Positions 44,908-53,221 of a stretch of 64,000 bases of DNA are shown in pieces. Position 1 is the first letter of the stretch, and each line of letters starts with the position of its first letter. The stretch is taken from NCBI RefSeq assembly GCF_020171285.1, contig NZ_JAIUZI010000003.1, positions 62,001 to 126,000 of the forward strand. The letters are read 5' to 3'. Source of the stretch: Seohaeicola saemankumensis (GTDB taxonomy: Bacteria > Pseudomonadota > Alphaproteobacteria > Rhodobacterales > Rhodobacteraceae). The position numbers were made by a program, and so were the translations under genes. A model generated the notes under the pieces. It worked only from the letters and a program-made list of their open reading frames with translations, had not been told where the DNA came from and made no database searches.

Positions 44908-44936
44908 TACATAGTCGCGGCAGGCCACCGAGTCAA
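44908..44936 (-). promoter_or_regulatory. Predicted sigma70-type promoter of rho
   Basis: The minus strand reads TTGACT (44936-44931), a 17-bp spacer, TATGTA (44913-44908). This lies between the hemJ stop and rho and gives a leader of about 80 nt containing two inverted repeats. Confidence 0.55.
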
Positions 44937-44948
44937 ATGGCGAAATGG

Positions 44949-45398
44949 TCAGAACTTGAACACGACCGAGATCACAATAATGACCATCAAGACCGTCGGA
45001 ACCTCGTTCATCAATCGGTACTGCCGCCCTGTCAGCCTATTCTCACCCGAAGCAAAGCCCTTGGCCCGGGCAAGCAGCCAGTGGTGAAACCAGGTCATCG
45101 CGATAACCGAGGCACCTTTGGTCCAGGGCCAAACCGACGTCCAATCGACGATCCCCGGCGTGAAGGCCAACATCAGGCCAAACACCCAAGTGGCAATCAT
45201 CGCCGGGCGCATGATGACCTTCAAAAGCTTTGCTTCCATCACTTCAAAGATAGCGGGGGCTCCGGTTACTGATTGGGCTTGTTCTACGTGGTAAACGAAC
45301 AACCGTGGCAGGTAGAACAGCCCCGCCATCCAGGACAGGACCGCCATGATATGAATGGACTTGGCCCAAGGGTACAGGGTGCTCAGCAGATCGGACAT
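44949..45398 (-). CDS. hemJ: Protoporphyrinogen IX oxidase HemJ
   Basis: Membrane enzyme of 149 residues that oxidises protoporphyrinogen IX. Four hydrophobic segments are visible. The conserved first-helix motif WAKSIHIMAVLSWMAGLFYLPRLFVYH contains His16, and MRPAMIATWVFG and FHHWLLARAKGFASGENRLTGRQYRLMNEVPT fit the UPF0093/HemJ family. The start is preceded by ACGAGGGA. It reads away from the predicted origin. Confidence 0.95.
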   Translation of the reverse strand: MSDLLSTLYPWAKSIHIMAVLSWMAGLFYLPRLFVYHVEQAQSVTGAPAIFEVMEAKLLKVIMRPAMIATWVFGLMLAFTPGIVDWTSVWPWTKGASVIAMTWFHHWLLARAKGFASGENRLTGRQYRLMNEVPTVLMVIIVISVVFKF

Positions 45399-45805
45399 GT
45401 TATCCCTCGTTCTTTGATCTGATCTCCTAATAAAAAATAAATAAAGAAGAAAGGATGATGGTTTTGTAGGTAGGCCGGTGCCCCGTGGATAAGAGCGTTG
45501 TACGCCCACCTGTCCACATGGGAAAAGTTCGGTGCACAGTTTCAGGAGATTTTTGGAATGACAATGCTTTTAATAGATAAAACAAGTACTTAAGTATAAA
45601 CATGATACAACGACGCTGAGGATAACTCGGGGAGAAATTCAAACCGGGGAGGTTATCCTGAGCAGCCGACTTATCCTTTTCCCAAAGGGAGAAAACCAGG
45701 AAGATCGCTGCGAAACTCCCGCGTGTTCGACAGGGTTGCAGAAATTCCCGGATTTCATACAAACCATCACAGCGTCATTCCGGATTCATCCAGAGGTTTT
45801 CCACA
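45399..45805. other. Probable chromosomal replication origin (oriC), gene-free hemJ-maf gap
   Basis: This is the only gap over 300 bp in the window. It has two AT-rich stretches (about 45428-45452 and 45561-45607) and five TTATCC cores on both strands: 45400-45405 (+), 45487-45492 (-), 45620-45625 (-), 45653-45658 (+), 45671-45676 (+). DnaA-box-like nonamers are TTATCCACG at 45492-45484 (-), TTATCCTCA at 45625-45617 (-), TTATCCTGA at 45653-45661 (+) and TTTTCCACA at 45797-45805 (+). Genes on both sides read away from it, and parAB plus two parS sites are 3-8 kb away. Alphaproteobacterial origins typically lie in this neighbourhood. Confidence 0.75.
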
Positions 45806-46404
45806 TGCCCGCTTCCCTAATCCTGGCCTCGGGTTCGGCCGTGAGGGCAAAGATGCTCACCCAGGCAGAGATTAAGCACAGCGTCGTGGTACCGCGCGTT
45901 GATGAAGATTCTATGAAAAAGTCACTTCTTGCCGAAGCTGCGTCACCCCGGGATATCGCGGACGCCCTGGCCGAGATGAAAGCACGCAAGGTCAGTGACA
46001 AACATCCGGGTTCCTGGGTTATCGGCTGTGACCAGGTTCTGGAGTTCCGCGGTCAGCTCTTGTCCAAACCCGAGACGCCCGAGCAAGCGATCGAGCAACT
46101 GTCCATGCTCCGGGGCGACAGGCACATGCTGCTGTCGGCCGTGGTTATCTGTGAAAACGGTGCTCCGATCTGGCGTCATGTTGGACAGGTTCGGTTGCGG
46201 ATGCGGCAATTTTCCGACAATTACCTGCGGTCTTATGTCGATCGCAACTGGGACAGTATCCGTCATGCTGTGGGTGGTTACAAGCTGGAAGAAGAAGGCG
46301 TTCGGTTGTTCACCAGCATTGACGGCGACTACTTTAACGTTTTGGGTATGCCACTGATGGAACTGCTGAATTTTTTGACCTTGCGAGGGGTGATCGAGCA
46401 ATGA
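45805..46404 (+). CDS. Maf/Ham1-like nucleotide pyrophosphatase
   Basis: The 199-residue Maf-family protein begins MPASLILASGSAVRAKML. The N-terminal motif is SGSAVR rather than the common S-x-SPRR. The catalytic-type Asp76 sits in VIGCDQVLEF, and GGYKLEEEG and FNVLGMPLMELL close the fold. It is expected to hydrolyse modified or canonical nucleoside triphosphates. It starts inside a DnaA-box-like sequence at the edge of the origin and overlaps aroE by 4 bases. Confidence 0.9.
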   Translation: MPASLILASGSAVRAKMLTQAEIKHSVVVPRVDEDSMKKSLLAEAASPRDIADALAEMKARKVSDKHPGSWVIGCDQVLEFRGQLLSKPETPEQAIEQLSMLRGDRHMLLSAVVICENGAPIWRHVGQVRLRMRQFSDNYLRSYVDRNWDSIRHAVGGYKLEEEGVRLFTSIDGDYFNVLGMPLMELLNFLTLRGVIEQ

Positions 46405-47234
46405 CATTGGAAAAGATTCCTTTGGCCGGCGTGATCGGATCACCGATCGCGCATTCAAGGTCGCCCAGGCTGCACCGCCATTGGCTTAATACCTACGGAA
46501 TTCCGGGGTACTACATACCGATGGACGTGGCTGGCGAAAATCTGGAACAAGTCATCCGGACGCTGCCCAAAATGGGATTTGTCGGCATCAACGTGACCAT
46601 CCCGCACAAGGAAAAGGTTCTGGCGATCGCCGACCAGATAACGGATCGGGCGACCCTGATGGGTGCCGCAAATACGCTTATTTTCCGAAACGATGGCAAG
46701 ATCCACGCAGATAACACGGACGGTTACGGTTTCATGGAAAACCTGCGTCTGGGTGCGCCCAACTGGGATCCCAAATCAGGTCCGGCGGTAATTCTGGGTG
46801 CAGGCGGCGCGGCGCGTGCCGTCATTGCTGCACTGTCGGATGCGGGTGTGCCAGAAATCATTCTGACCAACCGCACCCGCGTTCGGGCCGACAAACTGAA
46901 AGAAGATTTTGGCCAGCGCGTACGTGTTGTCGACTGGGTGCAGGCGGGCAATGTCATCGAAGAGGCCCGTCTGGTCGTCAATACGACCTCGCTGGGTATG
47001 GTGGGGAAACCGGAAATGCGGGTGCCGCTGGATGGGTTGCGGTCTGATGCCGTGGTTACCGACCTTGTGTATACACCGCTGAAAACCCGCCTGTTGCAGG
47101 TCGCGGAAGAGGCCGGATGCACCACGGTCGACGGGCTGGGCATGTTGCTTCATCAGGCGGTTCCCGGATTCGAACGCTGGTTTGGGGTTCGGCCCGAAGT
47201 GGACAAAGCCACCCGCGCTGCGGCGCTAAGATGA
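46401..47234 (+). CDS. aroE: Shikimate dehydrogenase
   Basis: NADPH-dependent step of the shikimate pathway. The 277 residues show GVIGSPIAHSRSPRLHRHWL, the catalytic Lys in NVTIPHKEKV, DNTDGYGF, and the NADP-binding GAGGAARAVI. It overlaps maf and coaE by 4 bases each in the rightward operon maf-aroE-coaE-dnaQ. Confidence 0.97.
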   Translation: MTLEKIPLAGVIGSPIAHSRSPRLHRHWLNTYGIPGYYIPMDVAGENLEQVIRTLPKMGFVGINVTIPHKEKVLAIADQITDRATLMGAANTLIFRNDGKIHADNTDGYGFMENLRLGAPNWDPKSGPAVILGAGGAARAVIAALSDAGVPEIILTNRTRVRADKLKEDFGQRVRVVDWVQAGNVIEEARLVVNTTSLGMVGKPEMRVPLDGLRSDAVVTDLVYTPLKTRLLQVAEEAGCTTVDGLGMLLHQAVPGFERWFGVRPEVDKATRAAALR

Positions 47235-47824
47235 GCTTCCTCCTGGGGCTGACCGGATCTATTGGCATGGGCAAGAGCACCACGGCCAAGCTTTTTGCGG
47301 CCGAGGGCTGCGATGTCTGGGATGCGGACGCTGCGGTGCACCGTCTTTATGATGTCGGGGGCGGGGCGGTTGAACCCATGCGGGCCGCGTTCCCCAATGC
47401 AGTAGTGGACGGCGCGGTCAGCCGGGATGCATTGAAACAGATTATCGGCCAGGACCCGTCGGCCCTGAAAAAAATCGAACAAATCGTGCATCCCCTGGTC
47501 GCCCAGGACCGAGAAGAATTCAAGGCCAGGGCAACTTCGGATGTTCTGGTTTTTGATATTCCGCTTTTGTTTGAAACTGGGGGTCACGCTCGCATGGATG
47601 CGGTCGCATGTGTCTCTGTTTCGGCGGAACTTCAGGAAAAACGCGTGATGGAGCGCGGAACGATGACCCTTGAGCAGTTTCAGAACATTCGGGCAAAGCA
47701 AATGCCTGATGCTGAAAAACGCGCGCTGGCCGACTTTGTGATCATTACCGACACACTGGATCATGCCCGCTCTCAGGTGCAAGATATCGTGAATAGGATC
47801 AGAGCGGGAATGGCAGATGCGTGA
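47231..47824 (+). CDS. coaE: Dephospho-CoA kinase
   Basis: Last step of coenzyme A synthesis. The 197 residues start MSFLLGLTGSIGMGKSTT with the P-loop at 9-17, followed by DVWDADAAVHRLYD, IVHPLV and DIPLLFETGG. The start overlaps the aroE stop (ATGA). The next gene dnaQ starts 8 bases before its end. Confidence 0.97.
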   Translation: MSFLLGLTGSIGMGKSTTAKLFAAEGCDVWDADAAVHRLYDVGGGAVEPMRAAFPNAVVDGAVSRDALKQIIGQDPSALKKIEQIVHPLVAQDREEFKARATSDVLVFDIPLLFETGGHARMDAVACVSVSAELQEKRVMERGTMTLEQFQNIRAKQMPDAEKRALADFVIITDTLDHARSQVQDIVNRIRAGMADA

Positions 47825-48503
47825 AATCGTACTTGATACGGAAACCACCGGATTTGACCCCGAGTCCGGCGACCGGATCGTCGAGATCGGTGCAGTAGAA
47901 CTGTTCAATCACGTCGCCACCGGCGAAACCTATCATCAGTACATCAACCCGGAACGGGACATGCCCGAAGATGCCTTCAAGGTGCATGGTCTCAGCGAGG
48001 AATTTCTGTCGGATAAACCGAAATTCGCCGAGATCGGGCAAGCTTTCCTGGACTTCATCGGCGATGCGAAACTTGTCATCCACAACGCGTCATTTGATAT
48101 GAAATTCCTGAATGCAGAACTGCGCTGGATGGGTTTGCCTCAGCTGCCGTTCGATCAGGCAATCGATACCTTGATGATCGCACGGAAAAAGTTCCCGGGC
48201 TCGCCGGCTTCGCTGGATGCCCTGTGCCGCCGTTTCGGGATCGACAACTCGTCCCGAACGCTGCACGGCGCGCTGCTCGACTCCGAAATCCTCGCAGAGG
48301 TCTATCTGGAACTGACGGGTGGGCGGCAACCTGACTTTGCTCTGTCGGTTGCGAACACAGAGTCAAAAACCGGGGTCGAAGACAATTGGCGCCCGAAACC
48401 GCGCAACTCTCCCCTGCCCGCACGCATCACGGCATCAGAAATCGCAGCGCATGACGCCTTTGTCGAAAAACTTGGCGAAGCGGCATTGTGGAAACGCAGC
48501 TGA
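47817..48503 (+). CDS. dnaQ: DNA polymerase III epsilon subunit (proofreading exonuclease)
   Basis: 3'-5' exonuclease of the replicative polymerase. The 228 residues have Exo I with D7 and E9 (LDTETTGF), Exo II with NASFD (D94) and Exo III with H150-x4-D155. The C-terminal 50 residues are a tail that in E. coli binds the alpha subunit. Placing dnaQ in an operon at the origin is common in this group. Confidence 0.96.
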   Translation: MREIVLDTETTGFDPESGDRIVEIGAVELFNHVATGETYHQYINPERDMPEDAFKVHGLSEEFLSDKPKFAEIGQAFLDFIGDAKLVIHNASFDMKFLNAELRWMGLPQLPFDQAIDTLMIARKKFPGSPASLDALCRRFGIDNSSRTLHGALLDSEILAEVYLELTGGRQPDFALSVANTESKTGVEDNWRPKPRNSPLPARITASEIAAHDAFVEKLGEAALWKRS

Positions 48504-48527
48504 CCCGAGCCAGCCGCGCCCACAATT

Positions 48528-49022
48528 TTAGGCGTTTGCCGGAGCTTCGCCCTGCGCCGCCTGACGGCGCGCGATTTCATTGCGATAGATCGCGACGAAA
48601 TCGATGTTGTCCAGGTTCAGCGGCGGGAAGCCACCGTCGCGGGTCACATCGCTGACGATGCGGCGCAGGAACGGGAACAACATCCGCGGACATTCGATCA
48701 AAAGGAACGGGTGCAGCTGGTCTTCGGGCACGCCCTCGATGTGGAAAACGCCCATATAATCCAGTTCCAGCAGGAACAGGACATCGCCCATGTCCTTGAC
48801 CTTGGATTCGACGTTCAGCTTGACCATCACTTCGTACTGATTGTCGGCGGCCCGCTTCTTGGCGTCCAGGTTCACCTGAACGCTGACATCGGGCGTCACT
48901 TCTCCCGACGCGCCTTTTTGGGCCATGACGTTTTCAAAGGACAGATCGCGCACGAACTGGCCCAGAATTCTCATCTGGATTTGAGGCGCCTGTTGTGGCT
49001 GTGTCTCGCCGTTTTCGGCCAT
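48528..49022 (-). CDS. secB: Protein-export chaperone SecB
   Basis: Tetrameric cytosolic chaperone that hands preproteins to SecA. The 164 residues show QIRILGQFVRDLSFENV-like start (QMRILGQFVRDLSFENV), NVESKVKDMGDVLFLLELDYMGVF and the RRIVSDVTRDGGFPPLNLDNIDF end. The start at 49022 is preferred to an ATG five codons earlier. It is downstream of fxsA and converges with dnaQ. Confidence 0.97.
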   Translation of the reverse strand: MAENGETQPQQAPQIQMRILGQFVRDLSFENVMAQKGASGEVTPDVSVQVNLDAKKRAADNQYEVMVKLNVESKVKDMGDVLFLLELDYMGVFHIEGVPEDQLHPFLLIECPRMLFPFLRRIVSDVTRDGGFPPLNLDNIDFVAIYRNEIARRQAAQGEAPANA

Positions 49023-49087
49023 GTTTCTACTCCGCAAACTACATTTGGCTTTTGCTTAGCAGCTTGGTCCGGGCTTCTCAATGCGCA

Positions 49088-49582
49088 TCACTTTGCGTCT
49101 GGCCCCTCGACCCATCCCGAAGGTTTGCCGCCGGGTCGGGGTTGCGGCGTCACGTCCTGATATTCTCCGTCGATGACGTCCCCACCGGGACCGGTACGGG
49201 AATAGGTCGTCTGCGAACCCATCGAAAACTGCGCCACCGTGATGCGTTTGCTGAGGTAGCGGAAAACCGCCACCCGAACGGGCGGCATCAACAGGGCAAA
49301 ACCGACGGCATCGGTGAAAAATCCAGGCGTCAGCAACAAAGCGCCCGCTATCAGGATCATAGCCCCATGCGCCAGCGGTTCGGTCGGATCATCCAGGTCG
49401 GAAAACGCGCGTTGCAGCTGCCCCATCGCCATTTGGCCCTGAGTTCGAACCAGCCACGTACCCAGCATCGCGGTCAGAACCACGATTGCCAGCGTCGGCC
49501 AGAGCCCGATCACACCGCCAACCTGAATAAACAGGGCTATTTCAACAATCGGTACCAGCAAAAAGGCCAGAAACAGATACAT
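49088..49582 (-). CDS. fxsA: FxsA family membrane protein
   Basis: The 164-residue protein begins MYLFLAFLLVPIVEIALFIQVGG and carries further hydrophobic segments (TLAIVVLTAMLGTWLVRTQG, GAMILIAGALLLTPGFFTDAVGFALLMPPVR), the FxsA signature. The C-terminal 45 residues are polar and disordered-looking. E. coli FxsA blocks F exclusion of phage T7; a general role is unknown. It lies 65 bp upstream of secB. Confidence 0.9.
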   Translation of the reverse strand: MYLFLAFLLVPIVEIALFIQVGGVIGLWPTLAIVVLTAMLGTWLVRTQGQMAMGQLQRAFSDLDDPTEPLAHGAMILIAGALLLTPGFFTDAVGFALLMPPVRVAVFRYLSKRITVAQFSMGSQTTYSRTGPGGDVIDGEYQDVTPQPRPGGKPSGWVEGPDAK

Positions 49583-49690
49583 CCAACACGTCCTTTCCCA
49601 CGTCTTGCATGGTGGACTTGGCCCCATGCGTCACCTACATAAGGGCCAATGGCGCGGCTTACAAAGCCCAACCACTGAAACGAGGACCAA

Positions 49691-50347
49691 ATGAACTCAC
49701 CTTTGATCCAGCTTCTGGTGCTGGCCGGCATCGCGGTTTTTCTTATCCTGCGGCTGAAAAGCGTGCTGGGAACCCGCGAAGGCTTTGAAAAACCTCCTGT
49801 TCCCCAATCGTCATCGAAACGCGCCCGCCCGGATTTCGAAGTCATCGAAGGCGGCCCGGACCGCGACATAACGGACCACGTCGCCGAAGACAGCCATGCG
49901 GCGCAGGAACTGGCGGCGATGAAACGGGTCGAACCGTCGTTCATGGTGGGTGAATTTGTTCAGGGTGCGCGGCAAGCTTATGAAATGATCGTCATGGGTT
50001 ATGAACGCGGCGAGCTGAGCGAAATCGAACCCCTGCTGGCCGGCGACGTCTTTGACAGTTTTGTTGCAGGCGTGGCCGCGCGCGAGGATCAGGGCCTGAA
50101 GATCGAGGCGGAATTCATCGGGGTGCGGGAAACCACGGTTCTGGACGCCAAATTCGACAAGGACAGCGGACTGGCCGAGGTGACGATGCGCTTTGTGGGC
50201 GAACTTACGTCTGTTGTGCGCGACCGGGGCGGCGATATCGTCGAAGGCAGCGCAACAGCGATCAAACGCCAAAAGGACACCTGGACTTTTGCCCGCACAA
50301 TGGGTGCGAACGATCCCAACTGGCAGCTTGTTGCCACGGACGTATGA
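49691..50347 (+). CDS. Tim44-like domain protein (TimA type)
   Basis: The 218-residue protein has an N-terminal transmembrane helix (LIQLLVLAGIAVFLILRL), a charged linker and a Tim44-like C-terminal domain (SFMVGEFVQGARQAYEMIVMGYERGELSEIEPLLAGDVFDSF, then a beta sheet ending VRDRGGDIVEGSATAIKRQKDTWTFAR). Related alphaproteobacterial proteins have been compared with mitochondrial Tim44. It overlaps mltA by 4 bases and diverges from fxsA-secB. Confidence 0.88.
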   Translation: MNSPLIQLLVLAGIAVFLILRLKSVLGTREGFEKPPVPQSSSKRARPDFEVIEGGPDRDITDHVAEDSHAAQELAAMKRVEPSFMVGEFVQGARQAYEMIVMGYERGELSEIEPLLAGDVFDSFVAGVAAREDQGLKIEAEFIGVRETTVLDAKFDKDSGLAEVTMRFVGELTSVVRDRGGDIVEGSATAIKRQKDTWTFARTMGANDPNWQLVATDV

Positions 50348-51396
50348 TTGCGACGCTTCGGTCTATTTGTCTGGCAGGTGCCGTGATGGCCGCCGGACCT
50401 CAGGCCGGAGCCGAGCCAACTGAAGAGGTGACTCACGACATCCTTGGTTTCGACCAGCTCGACGGCTGGGCCAAGGATGATCACGCCGCCGCGCTGGCCA
50501 CGTTCCTCGTAACCTGTCCGGATCTGGATGATCCCGATTGGCGCAGCCTGTGCGCCGTCGCACAGTCTCACACACCCGACACAGCGCGCGCATTCTTTGA
50601 ATTGTTCTTTCGGCCTGTGTTGATCCGCGACGGTCAGGATCCGCTGTTCACGGGATACTTCGAGCCGGAACTGGACGGGGCGCGGTACCGGGGCGGCCGG
50701 TTTCAATATCCCGTCTATCGCATGCCGCCCGAAGCCAAATCTGCTAACCCGTGGATGACCCGCCGCGAAATCCTCACCAGCGGAACAATGGATGGGCGCG
50801 GCCTAGAAATCGCCTGGGTCGATGACCCGGTCGAGCTGTTTTTTCTTCAGATCCAGGGATCAGGCAGAATTCGTCTGGAAAACGGCCAGACAATCCGTGT
50901 CGGATATGGCGGCGCCAATGGGCACCCCTATCGGTCCATTGGTGTGGAACTGGTGCGGCGCGGTGTTTACAGCGCGCATCAGGTCAGCGCGCAGGTGATC
51001 AAGAACTGGGTCCGGCGCAACCCTGGTCCGGGCACCGAGCTATTATTCCACAATCCATCATACGTGTTCTTTCGCGAACTCCGAAACGTGGCACCCAGCG
51101 AGGGTCCGCGCGGGGCCATGAACCGTTCGGTGACCCCTCTGCGCAGCCTGGCCGTGGACCCAAAGTTCACACCGCTCGGCGCTCCTGTCTGGCTTGAGAA
51201 AGACGGCGCCGGAAAAATGCGGCGGCTGATGATTGCCCAGGATACAGGATCTGCGATCAAGGGGGCGCAACGCGCCGACATATTCTTTGGCACCGGGGAC
51301 GCGGCCGGTCAGGCGGCGGGCCGTCTGCGCGATCCGGGCCGAATGATTGTGCTGCTGCCGATCCAGCGCGCCTATGCATTGTTGCCGGACGGATAA
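50344..51396 (+). CDS. mltA: Membrane-bound lytic murein transglycosylase A (MltA)
   Basis: Cleaves peptidoglycan glycan strands. The 350 residues begin with a signal peptide (IATLRSICLAGAVMAAGPQAGA, no lipobox seen), then FTGYFEPELDGAR, the MltA core with IQGSGRIRLENG and the 3D domain with the catalytic Asp near residue 300 (AQDTGSAIKGAQRADIFFG). Lack of a lipobox suggests a soluble periplasmic form. Confidence 0.95.
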   Translation: MIATLRSICLAGAVMAAGPQAGAEPTEEVTHDILGFDQLDGWAKDDHAAALATFLVTCPDLDDPDWRSLCAVAQSHTPDTARAFFELFFRPVLIRDGQDPLFTGYFEPELDGARYRGGRFQYPVYRMPPEAKSANPWMTRREILTSGTMDGRGLEIAWVDDPVELFFLQIQGSGRIRLENGQTIRVGYGGANGHPYRSIGVELVRRGVYSAHQVSAQVIKNWVRRNPGPGTELLFHNPSYVFFRELRNVAPSEGPRGAMNRSVTPLRSLAVDPKFTPLGAPVWLEKDGAGKMRRLMIAQDTGSAIKGAQRADIFFGTGDAAGQAAGRLRDPGRMIVLLPIQRAYALLPDG

Positions 51397-51398
51397 TC

Positions 51399-51986
51399 AT
51401 GACCCGGCGCAAACTGACACAGGATGAAATCGACCTTTGGTATCGGGTCGTGGACAAGACGGAACGGCTGCACCCCGAAAGCGCGCCGGCGTCCCGCCCT
51501 GCCCCGTTGCCAAAACCCAAACCCACAAAGTCGCCCGCCCGGCGGATCGAGCCGTTTCATCTCGGTCAGAATTCTGTGCGCCCCGTTACGCGTCACGATC
51601 TGCAGCCCGAGTTGAAACAGCGGATCACCGATGCGCCAATGCAGATGGACCGCAAGGCATTTCAGCGCATGCGCCGGGGCAAACTGACCCCCGAAGGCCG
51701 GATCGACCTGCACGGGCGGCGTTTGAACAGCGCGCACCCGGCCTTGATACGGTTCATTCTTTCGTCACAGGCATCGGGCAAGCGTCTGGTCCTGGTGATC
51801 ACCGGCAAGGGCAAACCCGGATCCGATGACGGGCCCATCCCAACCCCGCGTGGAGTCCTGAAACATCAGGTTCCCCAGTGGCTTGCGCTCCCACCGCTTG
51901 CCCAGGCTGTCCTGCAGGTGACCCCGGCTCACATCAGCCATGGCGGTGAAGGGGCCTATTACGTCTACCTGCGGCGCGCGCGCTAG
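51399..51986 (+). CDS. Smr/MutS2 C-terminal domain protein
   Basis: The 195-residue stand-alone Smr protein starts MTRRKLTQDEIDLWYRVVDKTERL, has a basic proline-rich linker, then the Smr domain with the DLHGRRL motif (near residue 107) and LVLVITGKGK. Smr domains are nicking nucleases or RNA-binding modules. The 3' end overlaps the end of the converging MFS gene by 4 bases. Confidence 0.93.
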   Translation: MTRRKLTQDEIDLWYRVVDKTERLHPESAPASRPAPLPKPKPTKSPARRIEPFHLGQNSVRPVTRHDLQPELKQRITDAPMQMDRKAFQRMRRGKLTPEGRIDLHGRRLNSAHPALIRFILSSQASGKRLVLVITGKGKPGSDDGPIPTPRGVLKHQVPQWLALPPLAQAVLQVTPAHISHGGEGAYYVYLRRAR

Positions 51987-53221
51987 ACGGCCAGATCTCG
52001 GCGGGCGCGGCGCACACCGATCCACGCCAGCGCCGACGATCCCAGAAAATAGAAGGCAATCCAGACGAACTGTCGTTCCAGGCCGACACCCGTGTCGATG
52101 AGCATACCGGTAATGCCCGGACCAATCGCAGACCCCAGCACCATAACCGCTGCCGCCGTCGCCTTGATCGCTCCGATATGTGCCGTTCCATAAAATTCGG
52201 CCCAGAAGGCTGCCGGAAAAGTCGAATTTGCGCCGGTTGTCAGCGCCATGAAAACAAAACCGACCATCGCGCCGGCCGGGGTGGCGGTGGTCGCAAACAC
52301 CAAAAACGCCACAACGATCGGCAACTGCAGAAATGGTATCAGACGCCCTGTTCCCCAACGGTCCAGCGCCCAGCCCGAGGCCATCATGGCGGCTATGGCC
52401 ACCAGAGTGTACAGCGGAAAAAGCGCAACCAGTTGCAGATGGCTCCAGCCCTTGATCTGAGCGAAATGCACCTGATGAAAGAAAAACGCGGTACCAAAGG
52501 CCGCCGGCCCCAGCAGCGTCGGCACCATGAACCAGAACAGCGGATGACCAATCGCCTCTCGCCGGGTCCAGTTTCGGTGCGACATGCCGACGGACGAACC
52601 TGAACTCGACATTGACTGCGGCGTGCGTTCACGATGCAGCAAACGTATCAGAACGGGAATTCCGGTTAGACAGATCAATCCGGCGAATACCCAAAGAACG
52701 CGCCAGTCAAAAACTGTCATCAGTGATACAAAGACGAGCGGCAAGATCGCCTCGCCCACGGCAAAGCCAAGTGTCGCGATAGAGAGCGCCCTGCCCCGCG
52801 TCGCAGTAAACCACCGCGCCATGGCCACCACGGCGATATGGCTGGTCATCCCCTGTCCAAAGAACCGCAGCAGAAAAACCACACCGACCAGGGCAAGGGG
52901 CCAAGGGTTAAGCGCCATTAAGAAACAGGCAGCGGCAAGTCCGTACAAAACGGCAGAAGCCAGGGCCCGTACCCGGTACAAATCAGACAATCCGCCCGCC
53001 CAAACCATTACGATCGCCGATAGGGCCGTCCCCAGAGTGTAGATCCCGCCCCATTCACCATGGCTCAACCCAAAGTCGGCACGGAGAGCTCCTGCGAAAA
53101 CTGAAATAAAAAACGTCTGCCCGAAACTGGACAAAAATGTCAGCAAAGCGCCCGCTGACAACCAGTTTGCATTGGATTTCAGGTAGATGGGCAGGCCATC
53201 GGTTTCCACCGAACCCGTCAA
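51983..53221 (-). CDS. MFS transporter
   Basis: The 412-residue protein has twelve hydrophobic segments. The MFS motif between helices 2 and 3 is VWAGGLSDLYRVRALA, and the central loop lies around RERTPQSM. The substrate cannot be assigned from the sequence. It overlaps the upstream alpha/beta-hydrolase lipoprotein gene by 4 bases, so the two probably act in one pathway. Confidence 0.9.
   Translation of the reverse strand: MTGSVETDGLPIYLKSNANWLSAGALLTFLSSFGQTFFISVFAGALRADFGLSHGEWGGIYTLGTALSAIVMVWAGGLSDLYRVRALASAVLYGLAAACFLMALNPWPLALVGVVFLLRFFGQGMTSHIAVVAMARWFTATRGRALSIATLGFAVGEAILPLVFVSLMTVFDWRVLWVFAGLICLTGIPVLIRLLHRERTPQSMSSSGSSVGMSHRNWTRREAIGHPLFWFMVPTLLGPAAFGTAFFFHQVHFAQIKGWSHLQLVALFPLYTLVAIAAMMASGWALDRWGTGRLIPFLQLPIVVAFLVFATTATPAGAMVGFVFMALTTGANSTFPAAFWAEFYGTAHIGAIKATAAAVMVLGSAIGPGITGMLIDTGVGLERQFVWIAFYFLGSSALAWIGVRRARRDLAV

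Noticed and set aside
45428..45620. CtrA-binding sites (TTAA-N7-TTAA) in the predicted origin
   Set aside because: Single TTAA half-sites occur in the AT-rich block, but no pair has the 7-bp spacing.
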